From contig NZ_CP054918.1 of NCBI RefSeq assembly GCF_013364195.1, forward strand, positions 3,151,001 to 3,215,000: a stretch of DNA of 64,000 nucleotides. Reading direction: 5' to 3'. A program made the translations under genes and the position numbers. The notes under the pieces are model-generated. The model was not told the DNA's origin. It saw only the letters and a program-made list of their open reading frames with translations, and did not search any database. This DNA is from Streptomyces sp. NA04227. Its GTDB lineage: Bacteria; Actinomycetota; Actinomycetes; Streptomycetales; Streptomycetaceae. Within the stretch, counting starts at the first letter, position 1. Every line of letters starts with the position of its first letter. Below, piece after piece: positions 1 through 8,470 of this stretch.

Positions 1-573
1 GTACGCGAAGCCCCGCAGCCCCAGCCTCAGAGCGCCCGCCGCGAGTCCGCCCCCGCTGCCGTCCGGGTCCAGGAGGAAGTCCTCGTCGCACGCCGTGGTG
101 CCACTGCGATGCTCCCATGACCGGTCGGCCGGTTCACGGTCCGTCGGCCGGGGCGGCTCCAGGCCGTCCTCGCCGATCCGCGACACCTGGTCCCCGCGCA
201 CCACTCGGTAACGCAGGCCCAGGGCCTCCACCTCGTCGACCGGCTCACTCTCCAACTTCGCCACTGCCGCCAGCAGTTCACGGCGTACGCCGGGGTCGTC
301 GGTGTCGTCCTTGGCCCTGAACCACAACAAGGAGTTGAGCCCGTCCCGGGCCTCCTGCGGTGCGCCACCGGAGAGCGACTCCACCACCCGCCACGGCTCA
401 TCGGTCCGCGGATCCTGCACGGCGACCCCGAACACCGGCCCACGCACCGCGAGTTGCGGATACCGGACCGAGGCATCCATGGCATCCGCCTCGGCCACCA
501 TCTCGGCAGGGTCGTCACGGCTCACCAACCCCGCGTGGAGCTGGTCCAGTTCTCGCTTCCAGTCATCGACCAT
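1..573 (-). CDS. DUF5954-like protein (C-terminus cut by window edge)
   Basis: Open leftward frame starting at ATG 573 (GTG 576 is an in-frame alternative) and running off the window after 191 codons. The start reads MVDDWKREL, followed by PAEMVAEADAMDASVRYP and LNSLLWFRAKDD; this pattern matches my memory of the actinobacterial DUF5954 family, whose function is unknown. No signal peptide or membrane segment is visible, so it is probably cytoplasmic. It lies just downstream of two DUF397 genes on the same strand, 44 bases after the stop of the first. No good ribosome binding site is visible, so the start is less certain than the frame. Confidence 0.6.
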   Translation of the reverse strand, partial: MVDDWKRELDQLHAGLVSRDDPAEMVAEADAMDASVRYPQLAVRGPVFGVAVQDPRTDEPWRVVESLSGGAPQEARDGLNSLLWFRAKDDTDDPGVRRELLAAVAKLESEPVDEVEALGLRYRVVRGDQVSRIGEDGLEPPRPTDREPADRSWEHRSGTTACDEDFLLDPDGSGGGLAAGALRLGLRGFAY

Positions 574-617
574 GCACACATTGTTGCGGGCCCGAGGGGG
601 AAAGCGGAGCCGAATGT

Positions 618-830
618 TCAGCTTGCGCCGAACTCCTCGCACCTGACGGCGGAAACGAACGACGACCAGACACCGGACTCGAAGACAACCGCAGGGCCGA
701 AGGGGTTCTTCGAGTCACGCACCGGGACCATGCCGGGGAAGTTGTCGGCGACCTCTACGCAGTTGCCGCCGTCCGTGTTGCTGTACGAACTCTTACACCA
801 CGCTGCGGAGCTCAGATCGATGGATCTCAC
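618..830 (-). CDS. DUF397 domain protein (copy 1, duplicated)
   Basis: A 70-residue protein with the DUF397 hallmarks: AAWCKSSYSNTDGGNCVEVA near the start, VPVRDSKNP in the middle and a final W-x-x-F-V-x-x-V-R helix. GTG 830 is preceded by GGAGG (838-842) at 7-base spacing. DUF397 proteins are small actinobacterial proteins encoded beside WhiJ-type HTH regulators and thought to modulate them; the mechanism is not established. The gene is about 80% identical at DNA level to the next DUF397 gene and sits on a tandem duplication that also carries a broken piece of the HTH gene's 3' end. Confidence 0.85.
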   Translation of the reverse strand: MRSIDLSSAAWCKSSYSNTDGGNCVEVADNFPGMVPVRDSKNPFGPAVVFESGVWSSFVSAVRCEEFGAS

Positions 831-892
831 TGCGTTTCCTCCATGAACTGATGATCAACTCGCCTGACTCGCGCGAAGACAGCAGCGAAACC
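831..892 (-). pseudogene. Remnant of the HTH regulator 3' end (duplication scar)
   Basis: This stretch repeats the last codons of the neighbouring HTH gene: the reverse strand reads SSRESGELI as in the intact gene (SPRESGELI), then loses one base inside the next codons, so the frame no longer continues to QFMEEAL. The copied segment still carries the GGAGG that serves as ribosome binding site for DUF397 copy 1. It marks the upstream edge of a roughly 280-bp tandem duplication. It is not expected to be translated usefully. Confidence 0.75.
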
Positions 893-898
893 GCCGAG

Positions 899-1117
899 TC
901 AGCCCGCGCCGAAACCCTCGCCCCTGACAGCGGAAACGAACGACGACCAGACACCCGACTCGAACACAACCACCGGGCCGAACGGGACCTTCGAATCACG
1001 CACCGGGACCACGCCGGGGAAGTCGTCGGCGACCTCTATGCAGTTGCCGCCGTCCTGGTTGCTGTAGCTGGACTTACGCCACCTCGCGGCGCTCACATCG
1101 ATTCGACGGGCTCGCAC
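899..1117 (-). CDS. DUF397 domain protein (copy 2)
   Basis: A 72-residue DUF397 protein (RWRKSSYSNQDGGNCIEVA, VPVRDSKVP, WSSFVSAVR). GTG 1117 lies inside the end of the HTH gene and is preceded by GGAGG within that gene's MEEAL codons, so the two genes overlap by 25 bases and are probably translationally coupled. This is the usual arrangement of an Xre/WhiJ-type regulator with its DUF397 partner. Copy 1 downstream appears to derive from this gene by local duplication. Confidence 0.88.
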   Translation of the reverse strand: MRARRIDVSAARWRKSSYSNQDGGNCIEVADDFPGVVPVRDSKVPFGPVVVFESGVWSSFVSAVRGEGFGAG

Positions 1118-1941
1118 AGGGCTTCCTCCATGAACTGAGTGATCAACTCGCCTGACTCGCGCGGAGACAGCGCGACATCGCGAAGGTGATCGTATGCCTT
1201 CCTTAGCCGGTCTACATCCCTTGTTTCTTCGACCAGATCACCGGAGTAACCGGTCTCTACATAGGCCACGGTGCGGCCGTCCGGCAGCCACAAGAACATG
1301 GTGTCCGTATTGGTCAGCCCGTGCAGGCCAGCTGAGGACGGGGCCACTTGGACGGCCACGTTCGGCCGCTCGTTGATCTGGCGCAGGTGTGCCAATTGCT
1401 CACGCCAGTCTGCGATATCCACCAAGGGACGACGCAAGACCGCCTCGTCAAGGATGGCCCGGAACTGCGGCTGGTCCTCACGACTGAGGAGGCTCTGTCG
1501 CCCCACCCGGGCCGTGACATCGTCCGCGAGAGCCTGCTCATCCATCGGCCCCGCCGCCTTGAGCAAGTCACGTGCGTACGCCGGAGTCTGGAGCAAACCC
1601 GGAACGATACTCGGGGCGTATTGCTGAAGCCCCATCGCCTCCGCCTCCAACGCCATGTACCGCCGGTACCGCTCCCGAAACTGGCTCGGGTCCCGAATCG
1701 CCAGTTCCCACAGCACCACCAAGTGGGTCGTCCCGTAGAACTTGTCCAATTCCTGGGCGAGTTCGGGGCCGCCGAGCGTCTTGCCGTGCTCCATGTGTCC
1801 GAGGTGGCTGTGGTCGCAGCACACGGCCTCACCCAGTGCACGGAGAGACACCTTGCGAGCTCTGCGCAGCGCGGACAACTCCTGCGCGTAGCGGGCCCTG
1901 GGGGACTGGCTGCGACCCGTCACCGGGCGTCGTGGCGGCAT
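1093..1941 (-). CDS. Xre-family HTH regulator with DUF5753 domain (WhiJ-like)
   Basis: A 282-residue regulator. Residues about 20-75 form an Xre-type helix-turn-helix (LRRARKVSLRALGEAV, then CDHSHLGHMEHGKT); the rest is the DUF5753 sensor-like domain (PGLLQTPAYARDLL, ARVGRQSLL, HLRQINERPNVAVQV, ending RLRKAYDHLRDVALSPRES). ATG 1941 was chosen because GAGGTG sits 7 bases upstream; longer in-frame starts lack such a site. WhiJ and its paralogues influence differentiation in Streptomyces and are typically neighboured by DUF397 genes and anti-sigma-like ATPases, exactly as here. It probably represses this cluster and is modulated by the DUF397 partner (inference). The ligand is unknown. Confidence 0.88.
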   Translation of the reverse strand: MPPRRPVTGRSQSPRARYAQELSALRRARKVSLRALGEAVCCDHSHLGHMEHGKTLGGPELAQELDKFYGTTHLVVLWELAIRDPSQFRERYRRYMALEAEAMGLQQYAPSIVPGLLQTPAYARDLLKAAGPMDEQALADDVTARVGRQSLLSREDQPQFRAILDEAVLRRPLVDIADWREQLAHLRQINERPNVAVQVAPSSAGLHGLTNTDTMFLWLPDGRTVAYVETGYSGDLVEETRDVDRLRKAYDHLRDVALSPRESGELITQFMEEALCEPVESM

Positions 1942-2094
1942 CGAGAACACCTCGCTTCGTGGGATTTGTTGGTCAAGCACTCCTGCACGTGGCTCAAGGT
2001 CCGGCAACCGGGGCGGGCGCCATTTCCTTGCCTCACGCTGGTAACCGTAAGGCCACGCAGGGTAATTGTCAGGCGAACGGAAGGAGCGGGCGCT

Positions 2095-2322
2095 ATGGCG
2101 GCACAGCGGCCGAAAACGCAGGCGGCGCGGGAAGCGGAAGAGCTCTGCGACGAGTTGAGGACGGCGCTTCGGGCCGTGGGGGTGACACTGCCCTCGGTGC
2201 GCGTCGATCCGGTGCTGTGGGGTGACGAACAGTCCGTTCCCTCGCTCATCGACCTGGGGCGTTGCAACTTCGGCACCGCGCGTCGCCTCGTCGAAGTGGT
2301 CAGCAAGGAGCGGGAGTTGTGA
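2095..2322 (+). CDS. Small hypothetical protein upstream of ATP-binding protein
   Basis: A 75-residue protein starting at ATG 2095 behind a strong ribosome binding site (GGAAGGAGC, about 8 bases upstream). It is charged and helical (REAEELCDELRTALRAVG; SLIDLGRCNFGTARRLVEVV), with no signal peptide or membrane segment. Its stop overlaps the GTG of the ATP-binding protein by 4 bases (GTGA), so the two are translationally coupled. I do not recognise a named domain. The gene is divergent from the HTH regulator, and the shared 153-bp promoter region is where that regulator is likely to act. Confidence 0.7.
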   Translation: MAAQRPKTQAAREAEELCDELRTALRAVGVTLPSVRVDPVLWGDEQSVPSLIDLGRCNFGTARRLVEVVSKEREL

Positions 2323-2915
2323 AGCCAACCGTCGAATGGATCCCTCGGGTGGACCAGGTGACCACGTGCGGACTCGGCGGTACAACGGCCTTGGTGGTCA
2401 GTGCCCGGCTGCCCCGGAACTGGAGGGCGCCGCGACTGCGCTGCACCCTGGACGCCGAGCCCGTCGCCGCCCGGACCGCACGCCATCTCGTTCGCGCCTG
2501 CTTCGCGGGCAGGCTGAGCGCGAACGTCGTCGCCGACGCCTGCCTGGTCCTCACCGAACTGGTCACCAACGCCGTGACAGCCATAGGGAGTTGTGGCGCC
2601 GTGGAGTTCGGCGCCTGGGTGGCGGCCGACGGGGCGGTGGTGGTCCAGGTGATCGACCAGGCGGTGGGCGAGCCGAGGAAGCGGTACGAAGAGGTCCACG
2701 ACGGACACGAAGACGTCCTCGGCGGACACGAAGAGACCTGCGACGGAGACGCCGAGAGCGGGCGAGGGCTGCTCCTGGTCGAGACGCTCACCCAGGACTG
2801 GGGCTGGCACCCGGTCCCGGGCGGGAAGGCGGTGTGGGGTCTCGTCCCTGCCGCCGGCAGTGGGCGGAGCGCGGTCCCGGAACTCAGCAACTCTCCCCTC
2901 TCCACGGTCCCGTGA
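2319..2915 (+). CDS. ATP-binding protein, RsbW-like anti-sigma/serine kinase family
   Basis: A 198-residue GHKL-fold protein. It has a clear N box (ACLVLTELVTNAV) and a G2-like box (GRGLLLVETLTQDWGW); the G1 box reads VIDQAVGEP rather than a canonical DxGxG. Between the two boxes is an acidic insertion with repeated GHED/GHEE units. This family includes anti-sigma factors and serine kinases that bind sigma factors or anti-anti-sigma proteins. It starts at GTG 2319 within the upstream stop codon. It ends 32 bases inside the convergent nitrilase gene, an unusual 3' overlap. It is probably the signalling partner of the WhiJ-like regulator (inference from neighbourhood). Confidence 0.82.
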   Translation: MKPTVEWIPRVDQVTTCGLGGTTALVVSARLPRNWRAPRLRCTLDAEPVAARTARHLVRACFAGRLSANVVADACLVLTELVTNAVTAIGSCGAVEFGAWVAADGAVVVQVIDQAVGEPRKRYEEVHDGHEDVLGGHEETCDGDAESGRGLLLVETLTQDWGWHPVPGGKAVWGLVPAAGSGRSAVPELSNSPLSTVP

Positions 2916-4026
2916 CGGGACTCGTCTCGAACTCCCCCATCCGCACGACGGGTTGGGTTCCGTTCAGATCGTGATGCAGCCGGAAGACGTCGAAGCGGTT
3001 GTAGTGCCCGACGATGTCGTGCATCTGCTTGGGCTGGATACAGCGGGCCAGGTCGATCTCCGCGTACGCGATGCCCTCCTCGTTGACGAGGGGCTCGCCC
3101 AGCGGGCGGCCGTCGGGGCCGAAGATGCCGGACAGGGCGCTACGGGGGCGGCGCATCGTCTCGGCGACGGCGGGATCGTGGGTCGCCGCGAGCGCGGCCA
3201 TCTCCTCGGTGACGGTCGAACAGGCCACCAGCGAGAAGAGTTTGCCCTCGAAGCAGTGCGCGGCTGCGCGGATGGCGATCGCCTCGGACATGTCGTAGTC
3301 GGCGGGCGCCACCGGCAGGGCGATATAGCTCGCGACATGGACGAGCTCCCCTTGGGCGAGCAGCGCGAACCTGGCGAGCGTGTTGGTGTTCTCGCCGCAG
3401 GAGAGGACACCGAGTGGGCCCACCGGCGTGTGGTGCACCCGTACCGAACTCCCGTCACCGCCGGTCCAAGTGAGCTTCTCCGCCCAGGTGGGCACCAGTT
3501 TGCGGTGCACCCCGAGCAGGGCCCCGTCCGACCCGATGACCAGCATGCTGTTGTAGAGCACACCGAGGCTGTGCGCACCCCGCTCGTTGACCCCGATGAC
3601 GACCGTGCTCCCGGTCGCGGCAGCGGCGGCCCGCAGCGCGTCCACCTCCGGGCCCGGCACATCGATGGCGGCCCGGTACAGCCGCTCGTACAGCGGTGAC
3701 CCCTGCACCGGGTTCATGGTCCAGTTCCAGTACGGGTACCCGGGCACGAACACCTCGGGGAACGCGATGAGTTCGGCTCCGTGCCGTGCCGCCTCGTGGA
3801 TCAGCGAGACGGCCTTGCGGACGGTGGCCCCGGTGTCCAGGTAGACCGGCGCGGCCTGGACGGCGGCCGCGGTGAACCGGGGGAACTCGGCCGAGCGGGA
3901 GAAGCGGTGGCCCGCCTCGGGGCCCGGGGCGGGCGGGGGCTGCGGGTGGGAGGGAGGACGCGGAGGGGAGGGATGCGAGTGAGAGGAGTGCGGGTGGGAG
4001 GGATGCGGGTGAGAGGAAGGCTGCAT
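2884..4026 (-). CDS. Nitrilase / carbon-nitrogen hydrolase
   Basis: A 380-residue member of the nitrilase superfamily hydrolysing a nitrile to the acid plus ammonia. The catalytic triad is readable: Glu91 (FPEVFVPGYPYW), Lys176 (HRKLVPTWAEK) and Cys210 (LSCGENTN); the Cys-Gly-Glu-Asn context favours a true nitrilase over an amidase. The first about 40 residues are a His/Pro/Ser-rich extension (HPHPSHPHSSHSHP) not part of the fold, encoded by 15-bp tandem repeats. It is the last gene of a leftward operon, one base after the stop of the fused monooxygenase, so it may supply an aromatic acid (for example salicylate from 2-hydroxybenzonitrile) to that pathway. The substrate is inferred from context only. 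Confidence 0.9.
   Translation of the reverse strand: MQPSSHPHPSHPHSSHSHPSPPRPPSHPQPPPAPGPEAGHRFSRSAEFPRFTAAAVQAAPVYLDTGATVRKAVSLIHEAARHGAELIAFPEVFVPGYPYWNWTMNPVQGSPLYERLYRAAIDVPGPEVDALRAAAAATGSTVVIGVNERGAHSLGVLYNSMLVIGSDGALLGVHRKLVPTWAEKLTWTGGDGSSVRVHHTPVGPLGVLSCGENTNTLARFALLAQGELVHVASYIALPVAPADYDMSEAIAIRAAAHCFEGKLFSLVACSTVTEEMAALAATHDPAVAETMRRPRSALSGIFGPDGRPLGEPLVNEEGIAYAEIDLARCIQPKQMHDIVGHYNRFDVFRLHHDLNGTQPVVRMGEFETSPVTGPWRGESC
3941..4018 (+). repeat. 15-bp tandem repeats in nitrilase 5' end
   Basis: Units of the form TGCGGGTGGGAGGGA occur at 3941-3955, 3974-3988, 3989-4003 and 4004-4018, with one diverged 18-bp unit between the first two. On the coding strand they encode the His-Pro-Ser-rich N-terminal tail of the nitrilase. 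The period is a multiple of three, so copy changes would alter tail length without breaking the frame. Confidence 0.8.
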
Positions 4027-4027
4027 C

Positions 4028-6474
4028 TCAGTCGCTCCTTTCGCTTTCGGTGCGGGCCGCGCTCGGTTCGGCGGCTACGGAACCGCCCGGCCGCCAGCGG
4101 TGGTGGATCTCGGGGGCCGGGGCGGGCCGCAGGGTCAGGGCGGGGCGTTCGCGGCCGCCGGTGGGGGGCGGGGTGCGGCCGGGCAGCAGATGGCGGGGCC
4201 AGGCGGCGCCGGGTCCGTGGTGGCCGAGGTCCGCCGCAGCGTGCAAAGTCCAGGCGGGATCGTGCAGTTGGGCACGACCGAGCGCGACCAGGTCCGAACG
4301 GCCCGCGAGCAGCGTCGTGTTGACGTCGTCGTACGAGCCGTACCCGCCGACCGCGATCACCGGCACGCCCGCACCGGCGCGGACGCGGGCCGCCAGCGGG
4401 GTCTGGTAGGTGCGGCCGTAGGCCGGTCGTTCGTACGGTACGACCTCGCCGCTGGACACCTCGACGGCGTCGGCGCCCGCCTCGCGCAGTGCCGCCGCGA
4501 TCCGTACCGCGTCCTCGACGGTGGTACCCCCCTCCGCCCAGTCGACCGCGGAGATCCGGACCAGCAGGGGCTTGTGCGCGGGCCAGGCGGCGCGTACGGC
4601 CCGCAGCACCCGCAGCGGGAAGCGCAGACGCCCCGCCAGGTCGCCGCCGTGGACGTCGCCGCGGTGATTGGTGAGCGGCGACAGGAACGAGGACAGCAGG
4701 AAGCCGTGCCCGGCCTGGACCTCCACCACGTCGAACCCGGCCGCGTCCGCCCGTACGGTCGCCGTCTTGAACTCCTCCTCTACGAGCGCGAGTTCGGCTT
4801 CGGTGAGCGCGTGCGGCACGGCATGTCCGGCTGCCCACGGCTCCGGTGACGGGCCGACCGTGCGCCAGCCGCCGCCCTCCGGAGCGAGCGGCGCGCCGAG
4901 CACACCCGCCTCGGGGATCGCCGTGGAACCCTTGCGGCCACTGTGGTTGAGCTGCACACCGAGCGCGGCGCCGCTGTGCTCGTGCACCAGCCTGGCGATC
5001 CGCCGCCAGGCGGTGACCTGGGCGTCGTCCCACAGCCCGGGGCAGCGGGGCGTGACCCGGCCCACCGGGCTCACCGCCGTCATACCGGTGAGCACGAGCC
5101 CGGCCCCGCCGAACGCGGCCTGCCCGAGATGCGCCAACTCGACGTCGCCGACCAGTCCTTGGGGACTCGCGGTGTAGGAGGCGACCGGGGCGGCGACGAT
5201 GCGGTTGGGCAGGTGCAGGGCGCCGAGTCGGTAGGGCTGGAACATGGGGGGCGCGGGGGGTGCGGGAGGCACGGCATGCCTCTCCGTAAGCCCCTCGGCG
5301 GCCCGCTCGGCGAACCACTGCTCCAGACGGTCCGCGTACGCCGGGTCGCGGGTGCGCAGGCTGCCGTGGGTGACGCGGCGGCTGCGGGTGAGCAGGTTGA
5401 AGGCGAACTGCTCCGGTTCCTGGCCGACTTCGTGCCCGAGCTGCTCGAACCATTCGAGGCTGGCCTGCGCCGCGCGCTGGGTGGATTCGACCACGGGCCT
5501 GCGGGCGTCCTCGTAGCGGGCGAGCGCGGTGGGCAGGTCGACGGGCAGGTCGGGGGGCTCGGCGGTCAGGGCGGCGGCCAGCGCGAGCGCGTCCTCCACG
5601 GCGAGCTTGGTGCCGGAGCCGATGGAGAAGTGGGCGGTGTGCGCGGCGTCGCCGAGGAGCACCAGATTGCCGTGCCGCCAGATGCGGTTGCGCACCGTGG
5701 TGAACCGCAGCCAGCGCGAGTTGTTGGTGAGCAGCCGCCGCCCGCCGAGGTGTCCGGCGAGCAGCTCAGCACAACGTGCGACGCTCCCCTCGTCGCTCTC
5801 GCCGGGCCCCAACTCCTGTGCCGCGAGCGCCTCGAAGCCCGCAGCACGCCAGGTGGCGGAGGCCAACTCCACGATGAACGTGGACCGTTGGGCGCTGTAT
5901 GGGTAGGCGTGCACCTGCACCGGCCCGTACCGCGTCTCGGCGACAAGGAAGGTGAACGCCTCCAGCGGGTGGTCGACGGCGAGCCACATGTACCGGCAGT
6001 CGCGAACGTCGAGCCGGGGCTGGAAGACATCGGCGTACTTGGCGCGGGTCGCCGAGTGGACCCCATCGGCGGCGACCACCAGGTCGTACTCGCGGGCGAG
6101 TTGGTCGGCGGGCGGCGCGGCGGTACGAAAGCGCAGGTCCACGCCGAGTTCCCGGCAGCGGTCCTGGAGGATCCCGAGCAGGCGACGTCGCGAGAGCGCG
6201 GCGAAGCCGTTGCCGCCGCAGGTGCGGACGGTACCGCGGTAGTGGATGTCGATATCGCTCCAGCGGGCGAACTCGGCCCGCAGCGCGGCGAATACGCGAG
6301 GGTCGGCGTCCGCGATCCCGCCGAGGGTCTCGTCGGAGAAGACCACACCGAAGCCGAAGGTGTCGGCCGGGTCGTTGCGCTCCCAGACCGTGATCCGCCG
6401 CGCGGGGTCCAACTCCTGTGCGAGCGCGGCGAAGTAGAGCCCGGCGGGTCCGCCGCCGATCACGGCGATACGCA

Positions 6475-6475
<1 letters not shown>
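4028..6475 (-). CDS. Fused FAD monooxygenase / old-yellow-enzyme (salicylyl-CoA 5-hydroxylase or anthraniloyl-CoA monooxygenase type)
   Basis: An 815-residue fusion. Residues 1 to about 385 are a PHBH-type FAD monooxygenase with GGGPAG at 7-12, FGFGVVFSDET and the GDAAH motif; residues about 410-760 are a TIM-barrel NADH:flavin oxidoreductase (FQPYRLGALHLPNRIVAAP, VQLNHSGRKG, AGFDVVEVQAGHGFLLSSFLSP, YGRTYQTPLA). This architecture is that of 2-aminobenzoyl-CoA monooxygenase/reductase and of proteins annotated as bifunctional salicylyl-CoA 5-hydroxylase/oxidoreductase. With gentisate 1,2-dioxygenase next door, 5-hydroxylation of salicylyl-CoA to gentisyl-CoA is the best guess. ATG 6475 overlaps the thioesterase stop by one base (TGATG). 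Confidence 0.9.
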
Positions 6476-7098
<623 letters not shown>

Positions 7099-7119
7099 CA
7101 GGTTCCTCCAGCCTCTTGA

Positions 7120-7164
7120 CACTTTCGACGTTATAGCGTGACGATGACGACCGTCAACAAAGTG
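7120..7164 (-). promoter_or_regulatory. Promoter and inverted-repeat operator of the catabolic operon
   Basis: On the minus strand, TTGACG (7152-7157) and TATAAC (7130-7135) are separated by 16 bases, a good -35/-10 pair for the thioesterase operon. The same stretch is bounded by an inverted repeat, CACTTT at 7120-7125 and AAAGTG at 7159-7164, with further GACG/CGTC matches inside, covering both promoter elements. It is a candidate operator, perhaps for the PaaX-like regulator of the cluster. The divergent gentisate dioxygenase gene shares this region. Confidence 0.55.
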
Positions 7165-7251
7165 AAATGAAGATCGAGGACGGCCGGGGGTTACGGGGCA
7201 CGTCCGGAAGCAACGGGGAGCGGCGGACCGAACGGACTGGAGGCGCGGGCG

Positions 7252-8391
7252 ATGACGTACAGCGACGATGTGCCGGGCCGGGCACGGGTCGGCGACTCGG
7301 CGGACCTGGCGGCGTACTACGCACGGCTGGCCGGGCACGAGGCCGGTGCGCTGTGGACGGTGGCCAACGAGATCGAGCCCTGGTACCCGCAGCCGAAGTC
7401 GGTGCCGGTGCTCTGGTCGTACGAGAAACTGCGGCCGCTGGTGCTCGAATCGCTCTCCCTGGTCACCGGCGACGAGGCCGGGCGGCGCGTGGTGATGCTG
7501 GTCAACCCGGGCCGCAGGGATGTCTCGGCGGCGGTCGGCATGCTCTACACGGGACTTCAGGTGATGGGCCCCGGCGAGGCGATGACCGCCCACCGGCACC
7601 AGGCCTCGGCGCTGCGGTTCGTGGTCGAGGGCCAGGGCGCCTGGACCATCGTGGACGGCCAGAAGCTGCGGGTGGGCCCGCGCGACTTCGCGATCACCCC
7701 GAACTGGACCTGGCACGAACACGGCAACGAGAGCCCGGTGGCCGACGGCGGCCCCGTCATCTGGCAGGACGGCTTGGACATCCCGCTGGTCAACGCCCAC
7801 GACGCGGGCTTCTACGAGGTCCACCCGGAGCTGTACCAGAAGCCGCGCCCGGTGGTGAACTCCTCACTGCTCACCCACGGCGCGGGCGAACTGCGCCCCT
7901 GGGGCTTCGAGGACGACTGGCACAGGCCCTACTCGCCGCTGTTCGCCTACCCCTGGGAACAGACGTACCCGGCCCTGCTCAACGCCGCCCGGGCAAGCGG
8001 GGGTTCGCCCTACGACGGCATCATCATGGAGTACAGCAACCCGCTGACCGGCGGCTCGGTGATGCCCACCATGGGCGCCCATCTGCAACTGCTGCGGCCG
8101 GGCGAGGCCACCGAGGCGCACCGGCACACCGGGTCGGTGGTCTACAACGTCGCCAAGGGCAGCGGGAGTTCGGTGATCGCCGGGCAGCGCTTCGACTGGC
8201 ACGAGGGCGACATCTTCGCGGTGCCGTCCTGGGCCTGGCACGAGCACGCGAACGCCGGCGGCTCCGACGACGCGGTGCTCTTCTCCTTCAACGACTTCCC
8301 CGTGATGCGCTCCCTCGCGTTCTGGCGCGAGGAGGCGTACGCCGCCAGCCCCGAGAACCCGGGCAACGACGGCCACCAGCAGCTGAGTTGA
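7252..8391 (+). CDS. Gentisate 1,2-dioxygenase (bicupin)
   Basis: A 379-residue cytoplasmic bicupin. The N-terminal cupin has TAHRHQASALRFVVEGQG with His114 and His116, later His155/His157 (WTWHEHG) as candidate Fe(II) ligands; a second cupin has EAHRHTGSVVYNV and a matching WAWHEHAN. Length and motifs fit the gentisate dioxygenase family, which opens gentisate to maleylpyruvate using Fe(II) and oxygen. First gene of the rightward operon; about 80 bases separate it from the FAH-type hydrolase. It fixes gentisate as the central intermediate of the cluster and resembles sdgD of the Streptomyces salicylate pathway by role. Confidence 0.92.
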   Translation: MTYSDDVPGRARVGDSADLAAYYARLAGHEAGALWTVANEIEPWYPQPKSVPVLWSYEKLRPLVLESLSLVTGDEAGRRVVMLVNPGRRDVSAAVGMLYTGLQVMGPGEAMTAHRHQASALRFVVEGQGAWTIVDGQKLRVGPRDFAITPNWTWHEHGNESPVADGGPVIWQDGLDIPLVNAHDAGFYEVHPELYQKPRPVVNSSLLTHGAGELRPWGFEDDWHRPYSPLFAYPWEQTYPALLNAARASGGSPYDGIIMEYSNPLTGGSVMPTMGAHLQLLRPGEATEAHRHTGSVVYNVAKGSGSSVIAGQRFDWHEGDIFAVPSWAWHEHANAGGSDDAVLFSFNDFPVMRSLAFWREEAYAASPENPGNDGHQQLS

Positions 8392-8470
8392 ACCCGACCG
8401 GCCCGGCCGGACCTCTTGTCCGGACCTCTTGTTCCGTACCGAGGAAGTACCCCGAGGAAGTGGAGTGCCC

